From contig NZ_JAGFOA010000003.1 of assembly GCF_017592545.1 (NCBI RefSeq), positions 5,904-69,903 on the forward strand: a DNA stretch of 64,000 nucleotides, read 5' to 3'. Shown in pieces: positions 47,380 through 56,736 of the stretch. Positions within the stretch are counted from its first letter, which is position 1. Each line of letters opens with the position of its first letter. The notes beneath the pieces were generated by a model. The model did no database searches. It worked only from the letters and a program-made list of their open reading frames with translations, and had not been told where the DNA came from. The stretch comes from Microbacterium stercoris (GTDB lineage: Bacteria > Actinomycetota > Actinomycetes > Actinomycetales > Microbacteriaceae). The translations under genes and the position numbers were made by a program.

Positions 47380-48009
47380 ATGAGCACGCCGTTCTCGCAG
47401 AGCACATATCAGGTCCGCCTCGAGTGGGGTGTCGAGGGGCTGCGGCGGCTCGAGCCGGCCGACGTGTACGTGATCGCGGATCCGATCCGGTACTCCTCGG
47501 GCGTGCTGAAGGTGCTCGCGAAGGGCCACGACTTCGACATCGCGCGCTCGACGTGCCCCAACGGCGGCGCGATCGCCAAGGAGCTCGCGGCCCGCACCGA
47601 CGTGCCGGTGGTGTTCGCCGGCACGCTGGGCAACGCCACCGCCGTCGCCCGCGCCGTCAAGGCCGAGCAGGAGCGTCGCCAGGCCCGCACCTCGGTGGCC
47701 GTGATCGCGGGAGGCGAGCGCACGCCGGAGGGCGACATCCGCTTCGCCGTCGAGGACCTGCTCGCGGCCGGCGCGATCATCGACGCCCTCGTGCCGCTCG
47801 GCATCGATCACTCGTCGCCGGAGGCCGTCGCGGCCGCCGAGGCCTTCGTCGCCCTGCGCCGCGGCATCACCCACCTCGTGACCGGGTCCGGATCGGGTCG
47901 CGAGCTCGAGGACGACCCGGACGGTCGCGACGACGTGCGCGCGGCGGCGAAGCTCGACACCACCGATGTGGTTCCGGTGCTGCGCGAGGGCTTCTTCGTC
48001 GCGCGCTGA
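47380..48009 (+). CDS. ComB-like 2-phosphosulfolactate phosphatase family protein
   Basis: The 209-residue protein has the ComB fold features VYVIADPIRYSSGVLKVLAKG, CPNGGAIAKELAA and VVFAGTLGNATAVARAV, with VIAGGERTPEGDIRFAVEDL. ComB dephosphorylates 2-phosphosulfolactate in coenzyme M synthesis, but coenzyme M is not expected here, so the real substrate is unknown. TACGCT ends 6 nt before the ATG (leaderless). It is transcribed away from the CTAG palindromes. Confidence 0.8.
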   Translation: MSTPFSQSTYQVRLEWGVEGLRRLEPADVYVIADPIRYSSGVLKVLAKGHDFDIARSTCPNGGAIAKELAARTDVPVVFAGTLGNATAVARAVKAEQERRQARTSVAVIAGGERTPEGDIRFAVEDLLAAGAIIDALVPLGIDHSSPEAVAAAEAFVALRRGITHLVTGSGSGRELEDDPDGRDDVRAAAKLDTTDVVPVLREGFFVAR

Positions 48010-48029
48010 GACGGGCGCGCCGCGGCGCG

Positions 48030-48674
48030 TCAGCCGCGGCGGAAGGTGAGGTGCGTGACGCCCGACTCCGCGCCCTCCGACTCGACGTCGTAGCCGGCCT
48101 CCAGGCCGCGCAGGTCTTCCCAGAGCGAGACGCCGCGCCCGAGCAGGATCGGCGCGATCGCCACGTGCAGGCGGTCGACCAGTCCCGCACGCAGGAATGA
48201 GCGCACCGTCTCGACACCGCCGCCGACGCGCACGTCGGCGCCACCGGCATCCGCCGTCGCCCGGGCGAGGGCCTGCTCGGGCGTCGCGGCGAGGAAGTGG
48301 AAGACCGTGCCGTTCGCGAACTCGATCGACGGTCGCTCGCGGTGCGTCAGCACGTGCACCGGATAGTGGAACGGAGGCTCCTCGCCCCACCAGCCCCGCC
48401 AGTCGGGGTCATCCGGGAAGTTGTGCAGGCCGAACATGCCGGCGCCCATGACCTCGGCGCCGATGTTGTCGAAGTACTCGGAGGCGTACTTCTCATCGAC
48501 CCCCGTGGTGCCGGCGCCGCTGGTGTCGCCCAGCACCCGCTGCTGGAACGTGCGGGTCGCCACGTACGCCGCGGTGAGACGCCCCCAGTCGTCGCCGAAG
48601 GGGTTCTCCGGTGTCTGGTCGGTCGTCGCGGCGAAGCCGTCGAGTGAGATGTTCAGGTCGACGCGCACGCTCAT
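48030..48674 (-). CDS. RibD C-terminal / dihydrofolate reductase-like protein
   Basis: The 214-residue protein begins MSVRVDLNISLDGFAATTDQ and has HFPV-like NADPH-fold segments, with DVRVGGGVETVRSFLRAGL and HVAIAPILLGRGVSLWEDL near the C-terminus. Stand-alone members are mostly uncharacterised NAD(P)H reductases. TACGCT ends 7 nt before the ATG at 48674 (leaderless). Its promoter overlaps the terminator of dctA. Another family member is at 58287. Confidence 0.87.
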   Translation of the reverse strand: MSVRVDLNISLDGFAATTDQTPENPFGDDWGRLTAAYVATRTFQQRVLGDTSGAGTTGVDEKYASEYFDNIGAEVMGAGMFGLHNFPDDPDWRGWWGEEPPFHYPVHVLTHRERPSIEFANGTVFHFLAATPEQALARATADAGGADVRVGGGVETVRSFLRAGLVDRLHVAIAPILLGRGVSLWEDLRGLEAGYDVESEGAESGVTHLTFRRG

Positions 48675-48687
48675 GGAAGTGAGCGTA

Positions 48688-48716
48688 GGCCCTGCCTCGG
48701 ACATCGAGACAGGGCC
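48688..48716 (-). terminator. dctA terminator
   Basis: GGCCCTG/CAGGGCC with an inner CTCG/CGAG stem (one C/A mismatch between them) lies 18 nt past the dctA stop. Confidence 0.6.
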
Positions 48717-48734
48717 CACGGGATGCGATCCGGA

Positions 48735-50150
48735 TCAGCGGCGCGAGACGGGCTGGGGGATCGTCGCGGACAGGGGCGAGGGGCCCTGGCCGTCGTGCGG
48801 CAGCTCGGGCAGGTTCTCGAACTCGGGCTCCTCGACCGCGTCGTGGCCGTCCGCCAGCATCGTGCGCTCGTCGAACGGGCGCTCGCCCCGCAGCACCTGC
48901 AGGGCGCGGTCGCGGTCGAACTCGCGGGTCCACTGCCCGATGACGATCGCCGCCACCGCGTTGCCGGTGAAGTTGGTCAGCGCGCGCGCCTCCGACATAA
49001 AGCGGTCGATGCCGACGATGAGGCCGACGCCGTCGACGAGATCGGGGCGGAACGTCTGCAGACCGCCCGCGAGCGTGGCCAGGCCCGCGCCGGTGACGCC
49101 CGCGGCGCCCTTCGAGGCGATGATCATGAACGCCAGCAGGCCGACCTGCTCCGAGAGGGGCATGGCGTCGCCCATCACCGTCGCGATGAACAGCGAGGCC
49201 ATGGTGAGGTAGATCGCCGTGCCGTCGAGGTTGAACGAGTACCCGGTCGGCACGGTGATGCCGGCCACCGGCTTCGAGACGCCGACGTGCTCCATCTTGG
49301 CGATCAGTCGCGGCAACGCCGACTCGCTCGACGACGTCGAGACGATGAGCAGGTACTCGCGGCCGAGGTAGCGCATGAGCGAGAAGATGTTGATCCGCGC
49401 CACGAACCACAGCACCGCGGCCAGCACGATGCCGATGAACAGGATGCAGGTGACGTAGAAGCCGACCATCAGCGTCGCGAGCGAGACGACCGCGCCCCAT
49501 CCGGTCTCCCCGACGACACCCGCGATCGCGCCGAACGCTCCGATCGGTGCGACCCACAGCACCATCGTCAGGATCCGGAACACCAGCGTCTGCAGCTGGC
49601 GCACGGCGCCGAGGATCGGCTCGCCCCTCTTGCCCATGCCCTGCAGCGCGAAGCCCGTGAGCAGAGCGACGAAGAGCACCTGCAGCACCGAGTCGCCCAC
49701 GAGCGGCGAGAACAGCGTGGTCGGGATGATGCCCAGCACGAAGTCGGTCGTCGACTCGGCCTCTCCCTCGACCTGGTAGCCGCTGTCGGGCACGGTGAGG
49801 CCTTCGCCCGGGTGGATGATGTTGCCGACCACGAGGCCGATGAACAGCGCGAACGTCGACATCGCCAGGAAGTAGAGCAGCGCGAGACCGCCGACCTTGC
49901 CGACGGTCGCGGCCTTGGCGATGGATCCGATCCCGAGCACGATCGTGCAGAAGATCACCGGGGCGATCATCATCTTGATGAGCGCGACGAAGCCCTTGCC
50001 GATCCAGGCGAGCGAGGCGCCGAAGTCCGGGGCCACGAGGCCCACGATCACGCCTGCGATCACCGCGACGACGACCGCGATGTACAGCCAGTGCTGCTTG
50101 TCGATGCCGCGCTTCTTGGTCGCGCGGGCCGTGGGGGATGAGGTTGCCAT
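48735..50150 (-). CDS. dctA: C4-dicarboxylate:cation symporter (DctA family)
   Basis: The 471-residue membrane protein has DAACS features: IKMMIAPVIFCTIVLGIGSI, the serine-rich loop LIVSTSSSESALPRLI, GYSFNLDGTAIYLTMASLF and IVGIDRFMSEARALTNFTGN. It imports succinate, fumarate and malate with Na+ or H+. AAAGGAG precedes the ATG at 50150 by 6 nt; the frame continues to 51833 but that is antisense to the kinase. It is divergent from a DcuS/CitA-type two-component system that probably activates it. Confidence 0.92.
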   Translation of the reverse strand: MATSSPTARATKKRGIDKQHWLYIAVVVAVIAGVIVGLVAPDFGASLAWIGKGFVALIKMMIAPVIFCTIVLGIGSIAKAATVGKVGGLALLYFLAMSTFALFIGLVVGNIIHPGEGLTVPDSGYQVEGEAESTTDFVLGIIPTTLFSPLVGDSVLQVLFVALLTGFALQGMGKRGEPILGAVRQLQTLVFRILTMVLWVAPIGAFGAIAGVVGETGWGAVVSLATLMVGFYVTCILFIGIVLAAVLWFVARINIFSLMRYLGREYLLIVSTSSSESALPRLIAKMEHVGVSKPVAGITVPTGYSFNLDGTAIYLTMASLFIATVMGDAMPLSEQVGLLAFMIIASKGAAGVTGAGLATLAGGLQTFRPDLVDGVGLIVGIDRFMSEARALTNFTGNAVAAIVIGQWTREFDRDRALQVLRGERPFDERTMLADGHDAVEEPEFENLPELPHDGQGPSPLSATIPQPVSRR

Positions 50151-50276
50151 GGGGGACTCCTTTGTCCGGCTGAGTGACCCGATCCTGTCCCGGCGCCATG
50201 CGCCTCCGACATTTGCGTGCATAGTGTTCGCGCGGATGAGGTCCGGATCCGATTCACGGGCCGACAAGATGGACGC

Positions 50277-51962
50277 ATGCGACGCGACGAGGCGGACCAG
50301 GATGCGGCCGAGGCCGCGCCCATCCGCGAGCGCCGCCGCAGCATCGCGCGCCGCTTCCTCATCGAGCTCGGGCTCGTGCTGCTCGCGGGGGTGGCGGTCG
50401 TGTTCGTCGGCCTCGCGTGGGACGCGCACCAGACGGCCAATGCGCGCGCAGCCGACACCTCGACTGAGCTCGCCACCACGCTCGCGATCGATCCGTCGGT
50501 GATCGAGGTGGTCGCGGCCGCGCACGCGGATCCGGATCGCGACGGGTCGGTCGCTCGCGCGTCCGCCGTGCTGCAGCCCTACGTCGAGGGCATCCTGCGC
50601 GCGACCGACGTCGACTACGTGACGATCATGGACACGGATCGCACGCGCTACACGCACGCGGATCCATCGCGGATCGGCGGGCGCTTCCTCGGCACGATCG
50701 ATCCGGCACTCGACGGCGAGACGTTCACGGAGGTGTACGAGGGCACGCTCGGCCCGTCGGTGCGGGCGGTGACGCCCGTGCGCGCGGACGGCGAGATCGT
50801 GGGACTCGTGTCGGCGGGGGTGACCCTGCAGAGCGTGACCGCGTCGATCCTGACCCGCCTGCAGCTCGTGGGGCTGTTCACGGTCGTGGTGATCGGCCTC
50901 GGAGCGGCCGCCGCATGGATGCTGTTCCGGCGTCTCGAGCGGGTGACCGACGGGCGCGACGCCGACGAGCTCGCCCGGCTGTTCGCCGCGCACGAGGTGG
51001 TGCTCCACTCGCTCGAGGAGGGGCTGATGCTGATCGAGCGCCGCGCAGGGGCCTCCGCGCGGGTGGTGCTCGCGAATGACCAGGCTGGGCGGCTGCTCGG
51101 CATCGACCGCTCGCCGCCGTTTGCCGTCGACGATCCGGCGCTGCCCGCGGAGGTGCGCGAGCTGCTGGCGGCATCCGACGACGAGGCCGTGGAGCGGATC
51201 GGCGGGCGCGACCTCCTCGTGGCGCGCTCGGTCGCGGAGGCGGCGGGGCGGGAGGCGCAGATCCTGACCCTGCGCGACCGCACCGAGCTGCGACGCGTCA
51301 CGGGTGAGCTGTCGTCCGTGACGACGATCTCCGACGCCCTGCGCGCGCAGGCGCACGAGTTCGACAACCGCCTGCACACGATCGCGACGCTGATCGAGCT
51401 GGGGCAGTCCGACGAGGCGCTGAAGTTCGCGGCGTCGGAGCGCGCGCTCGGGCAGCGTCTCGCCGACCGCGTGCTGCACGCGGTCGATGAGCCCGTCATC
51501 GCGGCGCTGATGCTCGGCAAGGCCGCGCAGGCGCACGAGCGCGCCGTCGAGATGCACTTCGAGACGCACCTGGCGCCGGGCACGCAGGGCCTGCCGCCGG
51601 CCGACGTCGTGACGATCCTCGGCAACCTCATCGACAACGCCATCGACGCCGCATCGGCGCGGGCGGCCCGCACGGGCGACCTCGACGCCTGGATCGAGGT
51701 GTACCTCTCGTCCTCCGACGACGGATCCCTCGTCTTCCAGGTCTCGGATTCGGGTGACGGCATCGCTCCCGGGGATCGCGAGCGGGTGTTCGAGCGCGGT
51801 GTCACGTCGAAGAGCGGCGCGGCGCACGGCCACGGCCTGACGCTCGTGAGGCAGGTGGTGACCGGGCTCGGCGGCACGGTCGAGGTGACCGAGGCACCCG
51901 GCGGCGGCGCGGTGTTCACGGTGCTGCTGCCCGAGTCGGCAGCCGAGGGGAGCGACGCATGA
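50277..51962 (+). CDS. sensor histidine kinase, CitA/DcuS/DctS type
   Basis: The 561-residue kinase has a cytoplasmic N-terminus, a membrane span (about 25-45), an extracytoplasmic PAS-like sensor (about 50-190, YVTIMDTDRTRYTHADPSRIG), a second span, a cytoplasmic PAS region, and the phospho-acceptor in AQAHEFDNRLHTIATLIELG. HATPase_c follows with NLIDNAIDAASARA and GHGLTLVRQVV. Such kinases sense C4-dicarboxylates or citrate. CAAGAT ends 6 nt before the ATG (leaderless). It is divergent from dctA. Confidence 0.9.
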   Translation: MRRDEADQDAAEAAPIRERRRSIARRFLIELGLVLLAGVAVVFVGLAWDAHQTANARAADTSTELATTLAIDPSVIEVVAAAHADPDRDGSVARASAVLQPYVEGILRATDVDYVTIMDTDRTRYTHADPSRIGGRFLGTIDPALDGETFTEVYEGTLGPSVRAVTPVRADGEIVGLVSAGVTLQSVTASILTRLQLVGLFTVVVIGLGAAAAWMLFRRLERVTDGRDADELARLFAAHEVVLHSLEEGLMLIERRAGASARVVLANDQAGRLLGIDRSPPFAVDDPALPAEVRELLAASDDEAVERIGGRDLLVARSVAEAAGREAQILTLRDRTELRRVTGELSSVTTISDALRAQAHEFDNRLHTIATLIELGQSDEALKFAASERALGQRLADRVLHAVDEPVIAALMLGKAAQAHERAVEMHFETHLAPGTQGLPPADVVTILGNLIDNAIDAASARAARTGDLDAWIEVYLSSSDDGSLVFQVSDSGDGIAPGDRERVFERGVTSKSGAAHGHGLTLVRQVVTGLGGTVEVTEAPGGGAVFTVLLPESAAEGSDA

Positions 51963-52651
51963 TCCGCGTGCTCGTGGTGGAGGACGACGCTCGCACCGCC
52001 CAGGCGCACGCCGCGTTCGTGCGCCGCGTCGAGGGCTTCGATGTCGCCGGGGTCGTGGGCACGGCCTCGGCCGCGCGGCGGGCGCTGCGCGATGCGGCCG
52101 CGGGGGACGCCCCGGTGCAGCTGATGCTGCTCGACCTGAACCTGCCCGACGGGCACGGGCTCGACCTGTGCCGCGAGCTGCGTGCGTCGGGTCTCGCGGT
52201 CGATGTGATCGCGGTCACCGCGGTGCGGGAGCTCGAAGCCGTGCGCCGTGCGGTCGCCGTGGGCGTGGTGCAGTACCTGATCAAGCCCTTCGTGTTCGAG
52301 GTGTTCGCCGAGAAGCTCGGCGCCTACCGCACCTTCCACGAGGCGATGCAGGCGCCCGTCTCGACCCTCAGCCAGCACGAGGTCGACGGGGCGTTCGCCG
52401 CCCTGCGCACCTCCAACGCCCCCGGCCTGCCGAAGGGGCTCTCGGAGGAGACGCTCGAGGCCGTGTCGGCGCTGCTGGCGGCATCGCCCGATCCGCGCTC
52501 GGCCTCCGAGGTCGCCGAGGCGCTCGGCCTCTCACGGGTCACCGCCCGGCGCTACCTCGAGCACCTCGCCGACCACGGCGTCGCCACACGGGCGCCGCGC
52601 CACGGCGCCCGCGGCCGCCCGGAGCTCGAATACTCGCGCCCGCGCGGGTAG
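51959..52651 (+). CDS. response regulator, CitB/DctR type
   Basis: The 230-residue regulator has a receiver domain (VLVVEDDARTAQAHAAFVRR, Asp in MLLDLNLPDG, Lys in YLIKPFVFEVFAEKL) and a C-terminal HTH (PRSASEVAEALGLSRVTARRYLEHL) of the CitT/DcuR sort. It overlaps the kinase by 4 nt (ATGA). The divergent dctA is its probable target. Confidence 0.92.
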   Translation: MIRVLVVEDDARTAQAHAAFVRRVEGFDVAGVVGTASAARRALRDAAAGDAPVQLMLLDLNLPDGHGLDLCRELRASGLAVDVIAVTAVRELEAVRRAVAVGVVQYLIKPFVFEVFAEKLGAYRTFHEAMQAPVSTLSQHEVDGAFAALRTSNAPGLPKGLSEETLEAVSALLAASPDPRSASEVAEALGLSRVTARRYLEHLADHGVATRAPRHGARGRPELEYSRPRG

Positions 52652-52699
52652 CGCGGCGCGCCGTGCCGCCGCGGGTAGGCGCGTCGCGCGCATCGCGCG

Positions 52700-53896
52700 C
52701 TACGCCTCGCCGGTGCTCCACCAGCCGGCGACGGGGGTGTCGTTCAGCAGCAGGTCGCCGAGGGCGCGCGCCTTGTAGCGGGCGGGGTTGTGTGAGGCGA
52801 CGGTGCGGGCGTTGCGCCAGTGGCGGTCGAACCCGAGCGAGAGGTCGGTCGCGCTCGCGCCGCCCACCTCGAACAGGCGCGTCGCGGCATCCAGCACGGC
52901 GGGAAGCACCACGAGCTGCGCGCGGGCGGCGTCGGCGTCGAGCCCCGCGACGATGTCGCCGATCCGGTCCTCCCGCTCTCCGTTCCGGATCGCCGCCGTC
53001 GAGCGGTCCAGCCCTCGCGCGACGGACGCGACTGCGGCGTCGGCGGCGAATCGTGCCGCCTCCAGCTCGCCGATCGTCTCCTGCACGATCGGATCCTGCT
53101 GCGCGGTCGCGCCGCTGCCGTGGCTGTACGTGCGGGTGCGGGCGCGCACGAACCGCACCGCGTCGTCGACGATCGCGCGGCCGATGCCGGCGACCACGGC
53201 CAGCAGCACCAGCTGCACGAAGGCGCCTGCGTGCGACGGGCGCTCGCCGCGCCGGAACGGGGCGACGTCGTCGTCGTGCACGGCCACCCCGTCGAACACG
53301 GTCGTGCCGCTGCCCGTCAGGCGCTGGCCGAAGCCGTTCCAGTCGTCCACACGATCGACGCCGGGCGCATCGGTCGCCACGAGCACGCTCGCGAGGCCGC
53401 CGTCCTCGGTCGTGGCCGCGACGCCGGTGTAATCGGCGAACAGGGTGCCGGTCGAGTAGAACTTCGTGCCGTTCAGCACCAGGGCGCCGCCGGCGTCGCG
53501 CGACAGCGCGGTGCTGTACGCGCCCACCTTGGCGGCCGAGCGCTCGTGCGAGGCGTTGCCGATGATCCGGCCCTCCGCCACCAGCGCAAGGCGCGCGTCT
53601 CTCTGCGCCGACGGCGGCGCCAGCACGGTGCGGTCGACGAAGCTGAAGTGCGAGCGGAACAGCTGGGCGAGATTCGGATCGCGACGCGCCAGCTCGGCGA
53701 GCAGGTCGAAGAACTCGGCGTGACCGGCTCCGTCTCCGCCGTGCTCGACGGGCAGCGTCACGCGCGTGAACCCCGCCTCGCGCAGGCGCTCGACCTCGGC
53801 ATAGGGCAGCGTGCGCAGCCTGTCGCGCTCGGCCGCCCCCGCGCCGACCTCGTCGAAGACCGCGGCGAAGCGCGCGATCAGGTCGGATCCGGGCAT
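52700..53896 (-). CDS. acyl-CoA dehydrogenase-like flavin monooxygenase (SfnB/DszC-like)
   Basis: The 398-residue flavoprotein has the acyl-CoA dehydrogenase fold, with TLPVEHGGDGAGHAEFFDLL, GTKFYSTGTLFADYTGV and the C-terminal dimer helices. It has the HFSFVDRTVL-type N-terminal region found in reduced-flavin monooxygenases of sulfur metabolism (SfnB, DszC) and lacks an obvious acyl-CoA dehydrogenase catalytic Glu context. One base separates it from metI, so it is in the metQNI operon. I infer oxidative processing of an imported organosulfur compound. Confidence 0.78.
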   Translation of the reverse strand: MPGSDLIARFAAVFDEVGAGAAERDRLRTLPYAEVERLREAGFTRVTLPVEHGGDGAGHAEFFDLLAELARRDPNLAQLFRSHFSFVDRTVLAPPSAQRDARLALVAEGRIIGNASHERSAAKVGAYSTALSRDAGGALVLNGTKFYSTGTLFADYTGVAATTEDGGLASVLVATDAPGVDRVDDWNGFGQRLTGSGTTVFDGVAVHDDDVAPFRRGERPSHAGAFVQLVLLAVVAGIGRAIVDDAVRFVRARTRTYSHGSGATAQQDPIVQETIGELEAARFAADAAVASVARGLDRSTAAIRNGEREDRIGDIVAGLDADAARAQLVVLPAVLDAATRLFEVGGASATDLSLGFDRHWRNARTVASHNPARYKARALGDLLLNDTPVAGWWSTGEA

Positions 53897-53897
53897 C

Positions 53898-54569
53898 TCA
53901 GGCGTCCTCGTGCATCACGCGGCGCGCGATGAGGTTGCCGATCAGCTGCGCCACCTGCACCAGCAGGATGATCACGATGATGACCACGATCATCACGAAC
54001 CAGTCGAAGCGCTGGTAGCCGTAGGTCATGGCGAGGTTGCCGAGACCGCCGCCGCCGATCACGCCCGCCACCGCGGTGGCCTCGATGAGCGCGACGAAGA
54101 TGTAGGTCAGGCCGAGCGTGAGCGGGCCGAGCGCCTCGGGCACCACGATGCCGAACAGCACGCGCGCCGGGCGGGCGCCCATGGCGCTGCCGGCCTCGAT
54201 CACGCCCGGATCGACCGCGACGAGGTTCGACTCGACGATGCGTGCGATGGCGACGCCCGCGGCGATCGTCAGCGGGAACACCGCGGCGACAGGCCCATAG
54301 CCCTGGCCCATCACGACGCGCGTCAGGGGGATCAGCGCGACCGCCAGGATGATGAACGGAATCGGCCGCAGCACGTTCACGATGGCGTTCAGCACAACGA
54401 AGACGGCGCGGTTCTCGAGCAGATTGCCCGAGCGCGTCGCGTACAGCGCGAGGCCGAGCAGCAGCCCGATGATCGAGGCGAAGAAGAACGACCCGCCGAC
54501 CATGATCAGGGTCTCGCCGAGGGCGGCCCAGATCTTCGGAAGCAGCGTGGCGTAGTCAATGGCGGGCAA
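53898..54569 (-). CDS. metI: methionine-type ABC transporter permease (MetI)
   Basis: The 223-residue permease has five to six spans and the MetI features NVLRPIPFIILAVALIPLTR and VDPGVIEAGSAMGARPARVLF (the EAA-type loop), with IGGGGLGNLAMTYGYQRFDW near the end. It overlaps the end of metN by 14 nt and is followed by the flavoprotein gene one base later. It forms the membrane channel of the importer. Confidence 0.93.
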   Translation of the reverse strand: MPAIDYATLLPKIWAALGETLIMVGGSFFFASIIGLLLGLALYATRSGNLLENRAVFVVLNAIVNVLRPIPFIILAVALIPLTRVVMGQGYGPVAAVFPLTIAAGVAIARIVESNLVAVDPGVIEAGSAMGARPARVLFGIVVPEALGPLTLGLTYIFVALIEATAVAGVIGGGGLGNLAMTYGYQRFDWFVMIVVIIVIILLVQVAQLIGNLIARRVMHEDA

Positions 54570-55659
54570 GAGCGGCCTCCTCGTTCGGGGCGTCAGCGGC
54601 GGGGGCGGGGGCGGCGGCGGGATCGGCCTCGCCTGCGGCGGAGAGCTCGACGACCTCGGCCAGCTCGCGCAGCTCGGTCACGGCGGCGTCGACCCGTTCG
54701 CCCGCGCCCAGCAGCTCGACGGTCAGCGTGCCGAACAGGCGCGACTGCAGCTCGCTCACACCGCCGTAGACGACGTTGAAGTCGACCTCGTGGCGTCGCG
54801 CGATCCGGGAGAGGAACGGATCGTTCGTCTCGCGGTTGCCGACATGGATCCGCACCAGGCGCCCGGTGTGCACCTCGCGGATGCGGCCGAGGGTGGTGTC
54901 GGCGGCCTCGTGATCCAGCACCGATCCGACGAAGCGGCGGGTGGTGTCGTTCTGCGGGTTCGAGAACACGTCATAGACCGATCCGTGCTCGACGACCCGG
55001 CCATCCTCCATGACCGCGACCTTGTCGGCGATCCGGCGGATGACATCCATCTCGTGCGTGACGAGCAGGATCGTCACCCCGTACTCGCGGTTGACACGCT
55101 GCAGCAGGTCGAGCACCTCGCCCGTGGTCTGCGGATCGAGCGCGCTGGTCGCCTCGTCGCTGATCAGGATGTCGGGACGGTTGGCCAGCGCCCGTGCGAT
55201 GCCCACGCGCTGCTTCTGGCCGCCCGAGAGACGGTTCGGGTACTGCAGCGCCTTGTCGGTGAGGCCGACGAAGTCGAGCAGCTCCTCGACGCGGTCGACG
55301 ATCTCGGCAGGCGGCAGGCCAGCGAGCTTCAGGGGGTACGCGATGTTCTTGTAGACGTTGCGCGAGCCCAGCAGGTTGAACTGCTGGAAGATCATGCCGA
55401 TCCGCTGTCGCTGTCGGCTCAGCTCGCGATCGTTCAGGGCCGTGACGTCGCGGCCGTCGATGAGCACGCGCCCGCTCGTGGGCCGCTCGAGCGCGTTGAC
55501 GGTGCGCAGCAGGGTGGATTTGCCGGCGCCGGAGTAGCCGACGATGCCGTAGATGTCGCCCCTGTCGATGGCGAGGCTGACGTCATCCAGGGCCGCGAAG
55601 GCGCGGCCGTTGACGGTGAAGGTCTTCGAGACGTTCTCGAACGCGATGGCGGTGCTCAT
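54556..55659 (-). CDS. metN: methionine-type ABC transporter ATP-binding protein (MetN)
   Basis: The 367-residue ATPase has Walker A GYSGAGKSTLLRTVNALE, signature LSGGQKQRVGIARAL, Walker B DILISDEATSALDP and a C-terminal NIL domain (about 265-345) that in MetN binds methionine and inhibits transport. It then has an Ala/Pro-rich tail. GAGGAG precedes the ATG. A hairpin separates it from metQ. The NIL domain supports a methionine-related ligand. Confidence 0.93.
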   Translation of the reverse strand: MSTAIAFENVSKTFTVNGRAFAALDDVSLAIDRGDIYGIVGYSGAGKSTLLRTVNALERPTSGRVLIDGRDVTALNDRELSRQRQRIGMIFQQFNLLGSRNVYKNIAYPLKLAGLPPAEIVDRVEELLDFVGLTDKALQYPNRLSGGQKQRVGIARALANRPDILISDEATSALDPQTTGEVLDLLQRVNREYGVTILLVTHEMDVIRRIADKVAVMEDGRVVEHGSVYDVFSNPQNDTTRRFVGSVLDHEAADTTLGRIREVHTGRLVRIHVGNRETNDPFLSRIARRHEVDFNVVYGGVSELQSRLFGTLTVELLGAGERVDAAVTELRELAEVVELSAAGEADPAAAPAPAADAPNEEAALARH

Positions 55660-55706
55660 GGTTCTCCTCGGTGGGGCGGAGACGGATCGGAGGCGGACGC
55701 CCGAAC

Positions 55707-55735
55707 GCCCGGATCGCCGTGGCGGCGATCCGGGC
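55707..55735 (-). terminator. intercistronic hairpin metQ/metN
   Basis: GCCCGGATCGCC and GGCGATCCGGGC pair perfectly over 12 bp with a 5-nt loop in the 84-nt gap after metQ. It probably acts as a partial terminator or RNA stabiliser that raises metQ mRNA over metN-metI, a usual need for binding proteins. Confidence 0.7.
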
Positions 55736-55743
55736 GGTACGGC

Positions 55744-56736
55744 TCACTTGCTGTCGCGGGCGAAGTCCTCGAGCTCGCGCAGCTTGTCCTGCAGCTTCTC
55801 GGCGTCGATGTCGACGATCACCGAGGTGCCGTGGGTGTCCTCGTCGAGGGCGGCCTGGACGCGCTCGTCGGAGTAGACGTCCGCGATGATGTCCCAGGCC
55901 GGCGAGTCGACCTCGTCGGCGCGGGTGGCGATGAAGTTCACGTAGGGCAGCGAGTGGTCGGCGAGGGCGTCGTCGAGGAACAGCGCGTCCTCGGGGGTGA
56001 TCTCCTGGCTCGGGTCGAAGTAGCTCGTGCCCACGACGACCGCGGCGATGGAGGGATCGGCGTACTGCTGCGGGATGGTGAGCGCCTTGATCGGCACGAA
56101 CTCGAGGTTCTTCGGGTTCGAGGTGACGTCGTCGACGGTGGGGAAGATGCCCTTCGCGTCGTCGACCTCGATGAGGCCCGCGGCCTCGAGGATGTTCAGG
56201 GCGCGGCCGCCGTTGGACGGGTCATCGGGGATGACGATCTTCGCGCCGTCGGCGAGGTCGTCGAGGCTCGTCAGCGTGTTCGAGAAGATGCCCCACTGCA
56301 CGATCACGGTGGAGACCACGGGCACGAGGTCGGCGTCGTTCTCGACGTTGAACGCGCTGAGGAACGCGCTGTGCTGGAAGGCGTTGGCGTCGACCTCGCC
56401 CGCGACGAGGGAGGTGTTCGGCAGCACCCAGTCGTCGGTGAAGTTGACCCACTCGATCTCGAGGCCCTTCTCCTCGGCGACGAGCTTGACCGCATCCTGC
56501 AGCGCGCTCTCACCGGATCCCGCGACCTTGATCGAGAGCGGCTCGGCGGCGGCCGCGGCGTCGGGCTTGGTGGAGCCCTGGCCGGCGGCGTTCACGCCGA
56601 CGATCGCGGCGGCGGCGATCGCGGCCACGGCGAGCACGCCGCCTCCGACGATCAGGCCGGTGCGGCGCTTCTTGCGGCCCGCGTCGAGGGCGGCGCGCAG
56701 CTCGCTCTGGGGTTCGGGGGTGCTGTTCTCGGTCAT
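55744..56736 (-). CDS. metQ: MetQ/NlpA family substrate-binding protein
   Basis: The 330-residue protein has an unusual N-terminus: about 25 hydrophilic residues, then a basic RKKRR and one hydrophobic span (LIVGGGVLAVAAIAAAAIVG), with no lipobox cysteine. It thus looks membrane-anchored by a signal-anchor helix rather than lipidated. The binding domain has IEWVNFTDDWVLPNTSLVAG, DANAFQHSAFLSAFN and IPDDPSNGGRALNILEAAGLI, as in MetQ. AGGAG precedes the ATG at 56736. It leads the operon metQ-metN-metI-flavoprotein. Confidence 0.9.
   Translation of the reverse strand: MTENSTPEPQSELRAALDAGRKKRRTGLIVGGGVLAVAAIAAAAIVGVNAAGQGSTKPDAAAAAEPLSIKVAGSGESALQDAVKLVAEEKGLEIEWVNFTDDWVLPNTSLVAGEVDANAFQHSAFLSAFNVENDADLVPVVSTVIVQWGIFSNTLTSLDDLADGAKIVIPDDPSNGGRALNILEAAGLIEVDDAKGIFPTVDDVTSNPKNLEFVPIKALTIPQQYADPSIAAVVVGTSYFDPSQEITPEDALFLDDALADHSLPYVNFIATRADEVDSPAWDIIADVYSDERVQAALDEDTHGTSVIVDIDAEKLQDKLRELEDFARDSK

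Noticed and set aside
50151..51833. N-terminal extension of dctA to 51833
   Set aside because: The extension is antisense to the histidine kinase and the ATG at 50150 has an AAAGGAG site and a normal DctA length.
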